Positions 1-9,689 of a stretch of DNA of 21,774 nt are shown here, piece after piece. The stretch is from Elysia marginata (lineage: Eukaryota; Mollusca; Gastropoda; Plakobranchidae). The stretch is from positions 95,124 through 116,897 of the forward strand of contig BMAT01002113.1 of NCBI GenBank assembly GCA_019649035.1, written 5' to 3'. A program made the position numbers and the translations under genes. Below the pieces are notes generated by a model, which worked only from the letters and a program-made list of their open reading frames with translations, was not told where the DNA came from and searched no databases. Position 1 is the first letter of the stretch; the number at the start of each line of letters is the position of its first letter.

Positions 1-44
1 CCCCCCCCCCCCCGTTCTCTTTGTCCCTGTCTCTCTGTTTGATG
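1..44. repeat. poly-C run and short pyrimidine tract at the left edge
   Basis: The window opens with 13 consecutive C followed by a CT-rich stretch. This is simple-sequence DNA lying inside the third visible intron of the DyP-like gene, just downstream of its exon 3 donor site. No function is visible. Confidence 0.8.
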
Positions 45-128
45 ACAAGTCTAGCCCGCTTTCTCAATCTATTAGCAACCATCGTCCAAGTAACTATCTA
101 CCTATCTCTGTATATCCCCGACGCTCAC

Positions 129-2365
129 CTGCTCTCTCAGATAGCGTGCCGTAGCTCATACACTGTTGGACAATTTCGTATTTCGGTTCAGCGCAGGGCT
201 CTTTGCTTCCCGTCATCCGAGTTAAGTGAGAGGTGGCAGTTCTGTCCGGAACTTCTTCGCGATTATCCATTTTCCTATGCAAAGATGTGGATAACAAGGT
301 AAAACGGGGGGAAAACGATTCAGAAGAAATGAATCTAGAGAAACTGAAACGGATGGAAGTCAAGGACAAAAAAAAGATATAAAAAGGATAACAAGAAATA
401 AAGAACAATACTGTTATATGGGAAAGGATAGCAAACTAATAGCAAAATGTAAGACAAAATAGTAAAGTAACTTGTGAGGGAAAAATAAACTAGAGAAACA
501 GACAATAAAGGGACATAAGGGATGAGAAAAAAACACATTGAAAAAAAAGGGAGGTGAGTCATTTCAATCGTAATCTCTCCTTTCCAGTAACAGTAACTGG
601 TTAGAGCACATGACTAAGCACCGTTGTAACATAGTTTTTTTTATATATATATTCGCCTGTGTTAAACGTATATTTCCGCATACGCAAAACGAACTCATAA
701 GCCAGAAAACGCGGAAATTACTGTAGTATTCATCAGGTAAAAAAACAATAGTTATGAGAGAATAATAATTCTGGCACAAGTCAGAGTTTAAACATACTGA
801 GCCACAAAAATGCTCTAAATCTGTACTCTAAATCCTGATAGGGTTTGAAAAAGTCATAACTCTAGCTTATCTACATCTTGAGGTATAATAGCCTTTTAAA
901 GACTCAACAATAGTTTACTATTATGGCACATGTTATATTTAAATATCCAGACTGAGCTATTTGAGCCAGATTCACGTTGTTTAAGTCTCAATCATGGCAC
1001 AGCTGCGTACCTGCCCACGTAGCATTCTAGGGTAGCCTGCTCTTCCTCTAGGGCACAGAGATCGTGCACCCACTTCTGGGCGATGGCGTAGCTTCCCCCT
1101 GTGTCACACTCCAGCGCCACGTCTCTCAGGCCTGCTTCAGTGCACCGGTTGGTCTGGTTCATGAGGAAGCCGCTGATGTCACGTGTGCCGCGGAACGAAA
1201 ACCTGCAGGATCGCGGATTGGGTAGTAAATGGGAGGGGAGGGGTTAAATCTAGTTGCGACTGGCTACATCTTATAGAAAGGATGCTTGGGGTGGTGGTGT
1301 CGCGGAGGTCTTTCACATTAAATTAACCTGCATGTATAATAATAACTTTAGCAGTTCTGTTACAATCAAATTTTTTCGAAATAAAGCTCAGGATTAGATG
1401 GAAATTCAAATTTAGGTCAAAACATTCTAAGGCTGTAAAATAGAAGTTTAAAAAATTTTTACCAGAAATATTGAAAATTTACTTATTGTGACACTTAAGT
1501 CTTTCCTGACTGCCATAGCATAGCTGAGCTTTTCCTTTGTAGGTAATGGTGAGGTATGGAGATAACAGAAGAAAATCTGCAAAGATACGCCAAAGTCTTA
1601 CCCGTAAAGATCCTCAAATTCTGAGACACTGTCGTCCGGAAAGTTTTTCAGGTAAGTCTTGCAGAAGTCGAACAGCTGGCCCATGCTGTCCGCCTTGGCG
1701 TGCACGAAGATATCCCCGTTGGAGCTGGGCATTTCGCCGCGCTTTCCTTTCCTGCTCCGGTAGCAGAAGCTCTTATTGGGCGAGAGGCAGTTCTGGCTGA
1801 GAAAGTTTGGCCCAAACCCGACGCCCGCGAGGACTTCGTCGTCTACATCGCAGTCGAAGCCCTTGGTGGCGGCGATCGCCTCGTCTATCTGAGCTGCCGC
1901 ACACGCTACCGTGCACGGATCTGCATCCGGCTCGAGGGTTATCCACAGGAACAGCGAGTACTTCTTCATACCGGTTATGACGTTAGCCTGCGGCTCGGCG
2001 CACCTCGATTTCTTCTTCTTCTGGTTGCAAGGCCCTGGGACTTTGGGTCGGCTTTTGGTTGAATCTTTCCCGATTTGTGATCTGAACGGCATGTTCTTAT
2101 CCCCGCACGGGGCGGCTGCTGTTGATGCTCTCACGGTCATAAAGTCCGATGTCACGTCCTGTGCTCTGCGCCGGAAGTACCAGGCGCCACCTGCTAGAGC
2201 CAGCGACACCCCTAGTGCTGACCCGGTCAAGTTTGTCCTCGATTTGTAAGTGTGGGAGTCTCTGTGGAAAGTTCTAGCCGTGATAAATGAGGGAGTCCTT
2301 TTTTCTTTTGTAACAGTCCTTGCTAGAAGCCGTTGGAGAACACATCTTGGTAGTCTACACGCCAT
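129..2365 (-). CDS. DyP-type haem peroxidase-like protein, probably mitochondrial, 5' three coding exons (partial, runs off left edge)
   Basis: Coding exons on the minus strand are 2365-1602, 1202-1011 and 274-129. Each intron starts GT and ends AG, the phases join in frame, and the last exon ends in a donor (GCAG|GTGAGC), so more exons lie off the left edge. The visible part encodes 367 residues. Residues 1-44 are Arg/Lys-rich like a mitochondrial presequence, and residues ~47-64 form one membrane segment. The DyP domain starts near residue 134, with VGFGPNF (~182-188), a SSNGDIFVHAKAD strand (~214-226), RDISGF (262-267), GGSYAIAQKWVHDL (290-303) and VGRK (317-320). SHLTR (334-338) carries the proximal haem ligand His335. 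DyP enzymes use haem and H2O2 to oxidise varied substrates. Here the GxxDG motif reads GFLMN, so the catalytic Asp is Met269, and the distal Arg is Gln355, in IVQQCMSYGT. I infer a haem-binding protein with weak or altered peroxidase activity. Order and spacing match bacterial YfeX-like DyPs. The family call is firm; localisation is inferred. Confidence 0.9.
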
Positions 2366-2388
2366 CTAAGCAGAGTAAAATATGTAGA
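2366..2388 (-). other. probable splice acceptor immediately before the DyP-like start codon
   Basis: Read on the minus strand, the bases just before the ATG at 2365 form a pyrimidine-containing stretch ending TCTGCTTAG, and the ATG follows directly. The same TAG is an in-frame stop at codon -1. Either a non-coding or short coding first exon lies farther right and is spliced onto this ATG, or the match is chance and transcription starts nearby. No upstream exon could be identified. Confidence 0.45.
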
Positions 2389-2633
2389 AATTAATTTTTG
2401 TACAAAAACATCGCGTTTTCAATAGTATAATAGTCTCGTAAGAAGAGCTAATGTAAGAAAATTGGCGTTAGGTCTATGCGCTAAATGTTACAGAGTTCAA
2501 TATTCTTCCTGCGCTTTAAAAGAGCCTTCTATCTGAGCATTCCTGAAAGGCTAAAATTATAGTTGTTTTGTTTGGGTTTTTTTTGTGTATTACGTTCTTA
2601 AATATCTAAGTCCAGATGTATCCATATAAATAG
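2366..2633. other. AT-rich flank upstream of the DyP-like gene, no gene seen
   Basis: Promoter and 5' leader of the DyP-like gene would be expected here or farther right. No convincing TATA box, CpG-rich promoter or open reading frame stands out. Confidence 0.4.
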
Positions 2634-3612
2634 TACTAGATCTAGATCAAGGTTTAAAAGTTAGATGTTTGGCTTCCACGAGGTGATAACAGATTACAAC
2701 AAGGTAATATCCGTTGTTTTATGGGGCAGAAAAAATATGAAAAAAATATATAACTTTCTTGGATAAATTTTTAACTTATGAATATTTATTGCGCTGCATA
2801 ATTATGATAGGTGATGCAGGCATTTATATCTTGTTCTCTAAGTTGCCTTAGATGTTGTATCAATAACGCTTTTGATACTAATACTGCGGCGTGAAATTCT
2901 ACTTTGATGATGTTTCAATTTAGTTTAGGTCTATACCTTTGCAAAGAAAAGGAATGCGTCTTGGCTTAATGAACACCTAGAATTAACACTAGAACTTAGA
3001 TCTTACTAAATATCATAAAAAGACATTTGCAGTATAATAATAAAATTATAAAATATTTGTCTTCTTGCTTTGTTATAATAGTACCGGTAGATTTAACATG
3101 TAAATAAAAAATAGTCTAGGCCTAATAAAACAGATCTACTGCCATAGTTAGACCTAAAACTTCAAAAAATCTAGAACTCTGGAAGTGGGCGTGGGTGTAA
3201 AGGTGGATCTAAAATGGAGATGTTTAACAAAAAAAAGTAGTTAGTATATTGAGCCTGTATTTTAATTTACACATGTAGATCTAGATGAAATGTGGACCTT
3301 TAAATAAATTTGACGTTACATTGAAAGATTTGTCTAGATATGTGTAAAAATATATAGATCTAGGCCTAGATCTAGATCTAGACCTAATTCAGCATTGGTT
3401 AAGTTTCGTGGTCCCGTCTCTAGATTTGACCTCTACAAAATAAAGACAATATGGACATTTTTAGCAGGTCTAATGTTGATTTATCAACTGACCTATCAAA
3501 CTAAGGCTAAAGTCATTTATAATTTAGATTCTAGATCTGTACTATAGATAGGCCCCTATAGAGAGAGGAGGCTAGATAGGCTAGATATCTAGTTAAATGT
3601 AGATCTAGATTA
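2634..3612. repeat. patch of dispersed AGATCT/TCTAGA motifs
   Basis: Palindromic hexamers AGATCT and TCTAGA and their fusion TCTAGATCTAGA recur at about 2638, 3281, 3357-3384, 3530 and 3600-3612. The intervening DNA is AT-rich and carries related words such as TAGGCCTAGA and GGCTAGATA. The copies are irregularly spaced, so this is not a simple tandem satellite. No coding capacity is seen. A shorter patch of the same kind occurs near 16.64-16.76 kb. Confidence 0.6.
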
Positions 3613-6600
3613 GGTCCATAAGTCTTTCCAAATATTTTTGCCTTCATTAAGGACAAATGGACAAGATCACGAAACTCAACAAATGCCTAGAAGTTTTTTC
3701 AAGTTTTTTATTACCTGTAAAGCTGCTAGATCTATACTTTTCGACAAATCTGGTTCTTTTCTCACTTCACATAGATTTTGCGCAAAACGAAATTGCCAGA
3801 AAAACACAAAGATGGCTGGCTAAAAAAGTACCGGTAGCTGGAATTTAGTAATCATGGTGAACACACATCGTGTGACGTCAAACGCATTTATTTTGAGACA
3901 AAAGATTAATTTTGGTTTGAGAGTTTGATTCTAATCTATATTGCCATTTTTTATGATGATTTTTTTTCTGTCCTGTGTCGGTTCAAAAATCCGTATTACC
4001 GACAAGGCATCGCCCTTGAAAAGCTTGGAAACTTTGACCAAAAATAAAGAACGTTTGGTGTAAATTAAATGTATTCATTAATTTGTAAACCAGATTTAAC
4101 TGTTATATCTTTTTAATGAGTATAACACGCGTTTAAACGACATGGCTGTTTTTAATTGATAAAGGAAAAGGGGGGAATGTTCTTCAACCGTTCCTCCACA
4201 GCTATTTATACATAATTTAATCATATGATGTTCGCACAGATCGTTTTTTTCTCCTAATTGACAGAGCATCAAAGCAACTTTTTCAAACAGCGCATCGCTC
4301 TAAAACTGTAAAAATTTCCCTCCAGTAATACATGAATTGTCATTCGTTCACCCAGCTGGGAATCTATTACGATGGCTGCCCCTCATGCCAGCAGAGAATA
4401 TTCAATGTTTCTTGGAAGTATTGCTCTCCACCATTCTCTTTCTAATATTGACTCAAAGAAGCCACTTACACGAGTTGGTAGCAAAGTTGTTTCTAATTTA
4501 TCAATGCATTCTTCAACACCTTCTTTTTCTTTCCTCCAAACGTTAAGCCCATAAATATAAACAGAAGTCAATAAATTAACATACTACGTTGATTTCTAAA
4601 AGGGCATTTGTGTTATTGTCAAAAAGTAAACAAAAGTATGCTGTAAGTCTAAACCAAAGTTTCACGCGTCAATATTTTTGTCAGTTCACGTTAGCTTTAC
4701 TATGGGAAAAAGCGATAAATTCCAAACTTGAGATCAATGTAACGATTTCAAATCATTCTGTTAGACCATCTCATAAAGCTTATGAACAGGAAACCGGCCT
4801 CGGAATAATGTCTTCTAAGTCACTGAAGACAGCAGATGGAATATTTACCCTCAAAATCAGGTTCCTTTAACAAACTGACTAATACTGTAGGGGTGATTTG
4901 ATTCTACAATTGATTATCTTCAGAAACTAATTTAGCTGAGCATTATGATTATATGTCATAGCTCATTTGAACTGAAGCAAATAATGCAGATGATAAACTG
5001 TCATTTTTGCACAGCTGCCTTGGACGTTGAAGGTCTTCTGTTATAGAGGAAAGTTTTTCTCCTCAATTTACGATTGATACCTACATATTTTTATCATAGA
5101 TTATAATATGTATTGCAATATACGAGCGGATTTCGACTCAAATCACGACTAACGCCAACACAAACAAGTAAAGAATTTGAAACAGAAGCAAATGAACTTA
5201 CATTTTTACCAATAATTATAGAAGTGAAACGTGCAGTTTGACAAATAAGTCATCGAGAGCCTATCACAAAAAGTAATTCAATAAAAATTATCATAAATTA
5301 TTCCCACATAATTTTAAGAGTACTACGAGAGTTATAATTGTTGGTCCTGTAGATGGATGGCTGCACTAGCTTTTATGGTGAACTGCGCACTGACAAACCA
5401 GTACGACTATCCTTTACCTGTTACAAAAATAGTTACAGTCATGTATCATACTGATGAGCTGATCAGGATGTACATGCGATTTACCATTGGAGAAATGGTT
5501 GCCGTTCTAGAAAATTTAGTAAAGCATTACACAGGGCACGCACGTGTGCATGTTTAAGAAAATCCGCAACGAGTCAGGAGTGTTATTTTAACAGTAGAGC
5601 TAGTCAAAATAATTATTTTCCACCTAAATTTTAAAGTTTAACTCTCATTATTGAATATTAATAACTGGCATAAAGTTTGATCTAACTCCGGTAACGAGTG
5701 GAAAATAAAGTAACTGCACAGAAAAGGCAGAAGAAATTAAATGAGCAAAAAGCACCTAAACCTGCATGTGATTTAATGCAGGGGGTTTTTCTGAACGCAC
5801 ATATATTGGCCTATTGTTTTTTTTAAGCCAGGACTTCAAAAGGTTTATGTTCGATTGGTTCACAGACAGTTCACCATAGGTAACAGGTTGGAGTGCTGGA
5901 ATGCCTCCCAGACACATTTGAGATGATATGTTTAAAATTCTACAGTTTGCGTGTTACGTCTAAGGAGAACATTGAGAGAAATGGTGACAACAGTTTTTAT
6001 CTATCAGCATAGATACGTTCAGATGTCGCTCCGTCTGACGCTCATCTCTACGGTCCTCCCAAAAGCAGTGCAATCAGTATCGAGGGCGTGAAGTCGATAG
6101 CTGCTGTCTTGTCTGTGAGTATTATCAGACCAGGTTTACTTACTTTTTACAGTTTTATTGAACAATAACAGCACATAATTTATCTATTGCGACTCTTGTT
6201 AAATGGTCTCCCTTGTGCCATTTTTTTTGTTTGATTTATATAAACGCTTACTAAGTCTTTGTCTCCAGTCAGCTATCATCCTAGTCGAAACTTCAAGTTG
6301 GCCGATTTAAAATTATCAATAATATTTATTGCTTTAGTCTTTTTTTTAAATAGAATATGACTCGACGAGAAATGGGTTTGAACGCAAAAAAGGATGGAGA
6401 TGGAGTAAACAACGAACATAAAGAGACTTATTCTCCAAAAAGAGAAATTAAGCAAGATAATAGAAACAATCAAAGAAAATGAAATTTGTGTTCAACAATA
6501 TTTATTATTTCTTAATAATTTTGAAAAGCCTGCCACAAACAAGTAGAGCATATGAAACGTTTATAACGGTGTTTCCGCTATCTTAAATTTAAAATGGTAT

Positions 6601-6830
6601 TCATAAACAAAACTTTGCAGAAAAAATTATGTAGATGCTAATTAAAAAGAATATTTTTTATCCAGTCTATACTTTAAGGCGCCACAGACAAGCTTTTTAA
6701 TGACAAATGTCCTTAACGGTATTTCTCTTTCTTTGACGGAACATTTTTTGCCATTAAAGCAAATTATTGAAAAAAATGTTTGAAGGGAAATAATCGAGCA
6801 TATATAACTTATTATTCGCGTTTTTCTTAT
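3613..6830. other. long AT-rich non-coding interval
   Basis: Both strands carry only short open frames of 60-95 codons, without recognisable domains or good splice signals. Examples lie near 4383-4571 (minus), 4589-4870 (plus) and 5357-5557 (plus). Homopolymer T/A runs are frequent. I see no RNA gene, no clear transposon ends and no tandem array. It is best read as intergenic DNA or a large intron, possibly with decayed repeats too old to recognise. Confidence 0.5.
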
Positions 6831-6877
6831 TTCTTTCCCTCCCCTTTTTTCTCTATCACACACTGAAGTCCCAGCAC

Positions 6878-6954
6878 TCTCTTCTCTTTTATCTGTCTCT
6901 CTTTCTTCATCTCTATCTCTCTCAATCTCTCTTTCTTTCTCCTTATTTTTCTCT
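6878..6954. repeat. CT-rich microsatellite
   Basis: An imperfect run of TCTC, TTTC and ATCT units directly left of the inverted repeat arm at 7005-7150. It is simple-sequence DNA; any open frame across it is a low-complexity artefact. Confidence 0.8.
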
Positions 6955-7004
6955 TGGAATAACAGCTAAGAATGTTCCCTTTAATCTGTTGTTGTAATTG
7001 CTTT

Positions 7005-7150
7005 CCAGAAGTTCTTTGTTATATATAATTTTGATAAATATCTGAGAAAGTTTAAACAAGTCAAACATTATATCCACACCGATTTCCTTATCTTGATAGC
7101 CCCCCCCCCCTCTCCCCACTTCCGTCCCCGTTACACGAATACCAATTCCC
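7005..7150 (-). repeat. left arm of a 140-bp inverted repeat pair
   Basis: The reverse complement of this segment matches 8522-8661 almost base for base: about six substitutions plus a few small indels, and a difference in a G-run length. Shared landmarks on the minus strand are GGTATTCGTGTA, GGGGACGGAAGTGGGG, CTATCAAGATAAGGAAATC, GGATATAATG and CTTGTTTAAACTTTCTCA. Similarity stops at both ends, near AACTTC(T)GG and GGAATT(T)GG. The arm is probably a fragment of an interspersed element, since its twin sits beside a tRNA-derived SINE head. Confidence 0.85.
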
Positions 7151-7194
7151 TCACCTTTCCCCATTGAACCTTTGTTCTTCCCCTGCCATGCATC

Positions 7195-7499
7195 GGGTCT
7201 GTGGCCTAACGGTAAGGCACTCACTCAGAGATCGGGAGGTGTAGGTTCGACCCCCTGCCGAGTCAAACCAAGGACTTTAAAATTGATATTAGCAGCTGAT
7301 CCGCCTAGTGTCTGGCATTATGGATTTAGTGCTAAGTCTGGTCGGTCCGGTGTCAGGATAATGTGACTGGGTGTGGTGTATGCAACCGCTCCTTACATCA
7401 CAGTGTGGCAGCACGCTTTCAATTGTCCCAAGCGCCGTCTCTGATATAACCTTGTAGTTGAAAAGAGACATTAAAATTCAAACAACTAACCAACCAACC
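7195..7499 (+). mobile_element. tRNA-derived SINE (tRNA-Arg-like head), near complete
   Basis: The head (7195 to about 7266) resembles a tRNA. It has an A-box-like TGGCCTAACGGT at 7202-7213 and an exact B-box GGTTCGACCCC at 7244-7254, as expected of an internal RNA polymerase III promoter. The T arm can pair (GTAGG with CCTGC). The GTGGCCTAA-n-GGTAAGGC start is most like tRNA-Arg. A roughly 200-bp tRNA-unrelated body follows and ends at about 7470-7499 in an A-rich stretch with AACTAACCAACCAACC, a typical SINE tail. The anticodon and acceptor stems are eroded, so it is not a functional tRNA. Confidence 0.8.
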
Positions 7500-7825
7500 T
7501 CTGTCATGCAAACATTTAATAAATACAATAATTGCGCCGCCCTTCCCTTCCCCTTCTGCACCCTCCCCCCTATCCTGCTCCAGTAACGTTATTTGCTACT
7601 GTGCTTCCTATTTGGAGTTGGTATATGTCACTTCTATCGATCGATCCAACCTGCAAAGAAAAGAAAAAAATAGAGTCAGCAATCAACAGCAGTTAGCAAT
7701 ATTTCATTGCCTTATAAAGTATGTCATAATGTGTTCTTATTAGTTTTGAAACAATATAAAATGCAATGCTCAGTTAGTATCCATGTATAATAGGCGACTA
7801 TTTTATTGTTTGCTACTGAAGTTTG
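7500..7825. other. AT-rich spacer inside the inverted repeat loop, no gene seen
   Basis: Between the SINE tail and the CT microsatellite there is only short C-rich and A-rich sequence. No open frame, tRNA or repeat boundary was recognised. Confidence 0.5.
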
Positions 7826-8041
7826 CCTCTCTTTGTCTCTCTGGTTGTCTCTGTTTCTCGCACTCTCTGTCTCTCTCTCACTGTCTCTCTGTCTGTCTGT
7901 CTTTCTTTCTTTCTCTCTCTCTCTATCTATCTGTCTATCTATCTATCTATCTCTCCCTATTTCTCTCTTTCTTTGCCTCTCTATCTCTATCTATCTATCT
8001 ATCTAATTATCTATATATCTATCTAATTATCTATCTATCTC
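7826..8041. repeat. CT/ATCT microsatellite (about 215 bp)
   Basis: Long imperfect arrays of TCTC, TGTC, TTTC and then (ATCT)n. Three plus-strand frames stay open only because the repeat lacks stop codons; the Ser/Leu-rich products are artefacts. The array lies in the loop between the two inverted arms. Confidence 0.9.
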
Positions 8042-8454
8042 CCCATTTTTCTTTTCCCAGCGACTAATACTAATACTACTTCGAATTTTTTTTTTAGAAA
8101 AATCAGCAGTCTTTCTTTCATTTATCAAATCTAGGTTGATAAAAAAGTAACTAAAATATTAAAGTAGTTAGTGTGACTCCAAAAGTCGCCATGATTATGA
8201 GATTAGTGATTTAGTTTATCATTGCTTTCGTCGCTCTTCAATATGTAATTAACAAACATATTTGATACATAAAAGTCTTAAGCAAGCCTGGTACTTGTAG
8301 AGTGAATCAAACATTGAAGCAACCTTTGCTTAAATGAAAAGGGTTTTGCTCTCTAATATAATAAAAAAAGGAAAAAAAGTACAGGAAGAAAAAAATATGT
8401 GTAGTGGAAAGGACAGAGAACGGTGCCGAAAGAAATAGGAGAATATTGAAAAAC

Positions 8455-8520
8455 AAATAAAAAAAAAGAAAGATGAAAGAGAGAGAGAGAGGAAGCGGGA
8501 GAGAGAAAGAGAGAGGATGA
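8455..8520. repeat. GA-rich microsatellite abutting the right inverted arm
   Basis: A purine run of (A)n, (GA)n and GGGAGA units ends where the 8522-8661 arm begins. It is simple-sequence DNA. Confidence 0.8.
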
Positions 8521-8521
8521 T

Positions 8522-8661
8522 GGAATTTGGTATTCGTGTACCGGGGACGGAAGTGGGGTGGGGTGGGGGCTATCAAGATAAGGAAATCAGTGGTGGATAT
8601 AATGTTTTACTTGTTTAAACTTTCTCAAATATTTAGCAAAATTATAACAAAAGAACTTCGG
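8522..8661 (+). repeat. right arm of the 140-bp inverted repeat pair
   Basis: This matches the reverse complement of 7005-7150 at roughly 90% or more including small indels. It begins at GGAATTTGGTATTCG and ends at AGAACTTCGG. Directly to its right lies a minus-strand SINE-like head (8680-8785). Read on the minus strand the order is tRNA-like head, body, then this arm, so the arm may be the 3' body of that SINE family. Confidence 0.85.
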
Positions 8662-8679
8662 TATAGCATCGGTTTCTGC

Positions 8680-8785
8680 CTGGACTTCAGAATAGGATAT
8701 GCTCTCAAAAAATTGGCCTGGACTGGTGATCGAACTAGGTACCTCTCGAAAAGCGGGCAACTGTGTGCGCCACCCTTCACACTAA
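8680..8785 (-). mobile_element. degenerate tRNA-derived SINE head
   Basis: On the minus strand there is a tRNA-like stretch with a GTGGCGCA start (weak A-box) near 8774 and a B-box-like AGTTCGATCAC near 8736-8726 (9 of 11 consensus positions). An A/T-rich body follows that reads GGCCAATTTTTTGAG and then GCATATCCTATTC. The head is clearly mutated. I infer that it continues into the 8522-8661 arm after a short unmatched gap. Confidence 0.5.
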
Positions 8786-8859
8786 TGATCGCAATTTATA
8801 GTTTTATGGAAATGATGGAAATGATTGTTGTACTTACTGAGGCGAGTCTGTGAGATTCT

Positions 8860-9689
8860 CTTGGATGCTGTGTATGCCGTCAACAGTGGCTCCCTTTAGT
8901 TTGATCACTCTGTGTGATAGGAAAGACATGCAGGGGAGGGTTAGGAAGAAGAGAAGCCATACATAATTTATTTTAAACAACGCATGCTTCACTGCTATCT
9001 CTGAAAGTCATTATTATGTATCCACGCCGGTTAAAATGAGTCGCATTGTGGGAAAGGCCTATTAAACGTGAATTTATCGGTATTTTTCTCTTTGGTTAAA
9101 TCAAAAAGATCTTTCTTTTTTTTTTTTTTACATTCTAACGAAATTTTGATACACTTGTGCAATTTCTAACAGTTTCAACGTTGGGAAAATCCACTTATCA
9201 TTATTGTTAACAATCTCATAAAATCTGAAAACTGAAATATCCGACTCATTTAGACTGATTTACAGACCGCCGAGGAAAGGACATGTTTATAAAGTGTTTT
9301 AAAATTTAGTACAATTTATTGCAAATATAAAAAAACGTGTTTTGTTTATTTTAAGGGAAAACATTTCAATTAGGACTACAATCTTTCTTTTTTTAAGAGT
9401 TAGACATGGATATAATTGTCACATGGATTTCTCGCCTATATTAACAAAGGTTTCAATAGATTAATGTTGTTGAAGGTATATTATTTTGAAATCTGAACCA
9501 CTAAGATAAAGAAAAAACTGCTGGAGTAGCCTACTTAACAAAAATAACTCCTGAGAATACAGAAAGAAAAACTAAGAAACCTAAAAAAGTCAGTATCAAT
9601 TAACGAGAAAACAACGGCACTAATAATATGGACAAGAAGAAGAACATAATTAAATCGTTAAGGAGTATGGCCGCGACAACCATTAAGTG
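8860..9689. other. non-coding AT-rich interval
   Basis: No open frame with protein-like composition, no tRNA boxes and no tandem repeat beyond short T and A runs (for example at 9115-9130). Nothing further can be supported. Confidence 0.5.

Noticed and set aside
1546-2249. Plus-strand open frames opposite DyP exon 1
   Set aside because: Shadow frames; the minus strand carries clear DyP motifs.
4383-4571. Minus-strand 62-codon frame with protein-like text (GVEECIDKLETTLL)
   Set aside because: Unrecognised, no supporting splice sites or neighbours; it could be a decayed repeat fragment.
5357-5557. Plus-strand 66-codon frame with ATG
   Set aside because: No signal peptide, domain or splice context; such a length is expected by chance.
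7195-7266. Genuine tRNA gene
   Set aside because: The acceptor and anticodon stems do not pair properly and a SINE body with tail follows.
7783-8067. Three overlapping Ser/Leu-rich open frames
   Set aside because: Products of the CT/ATCT microsatellite.
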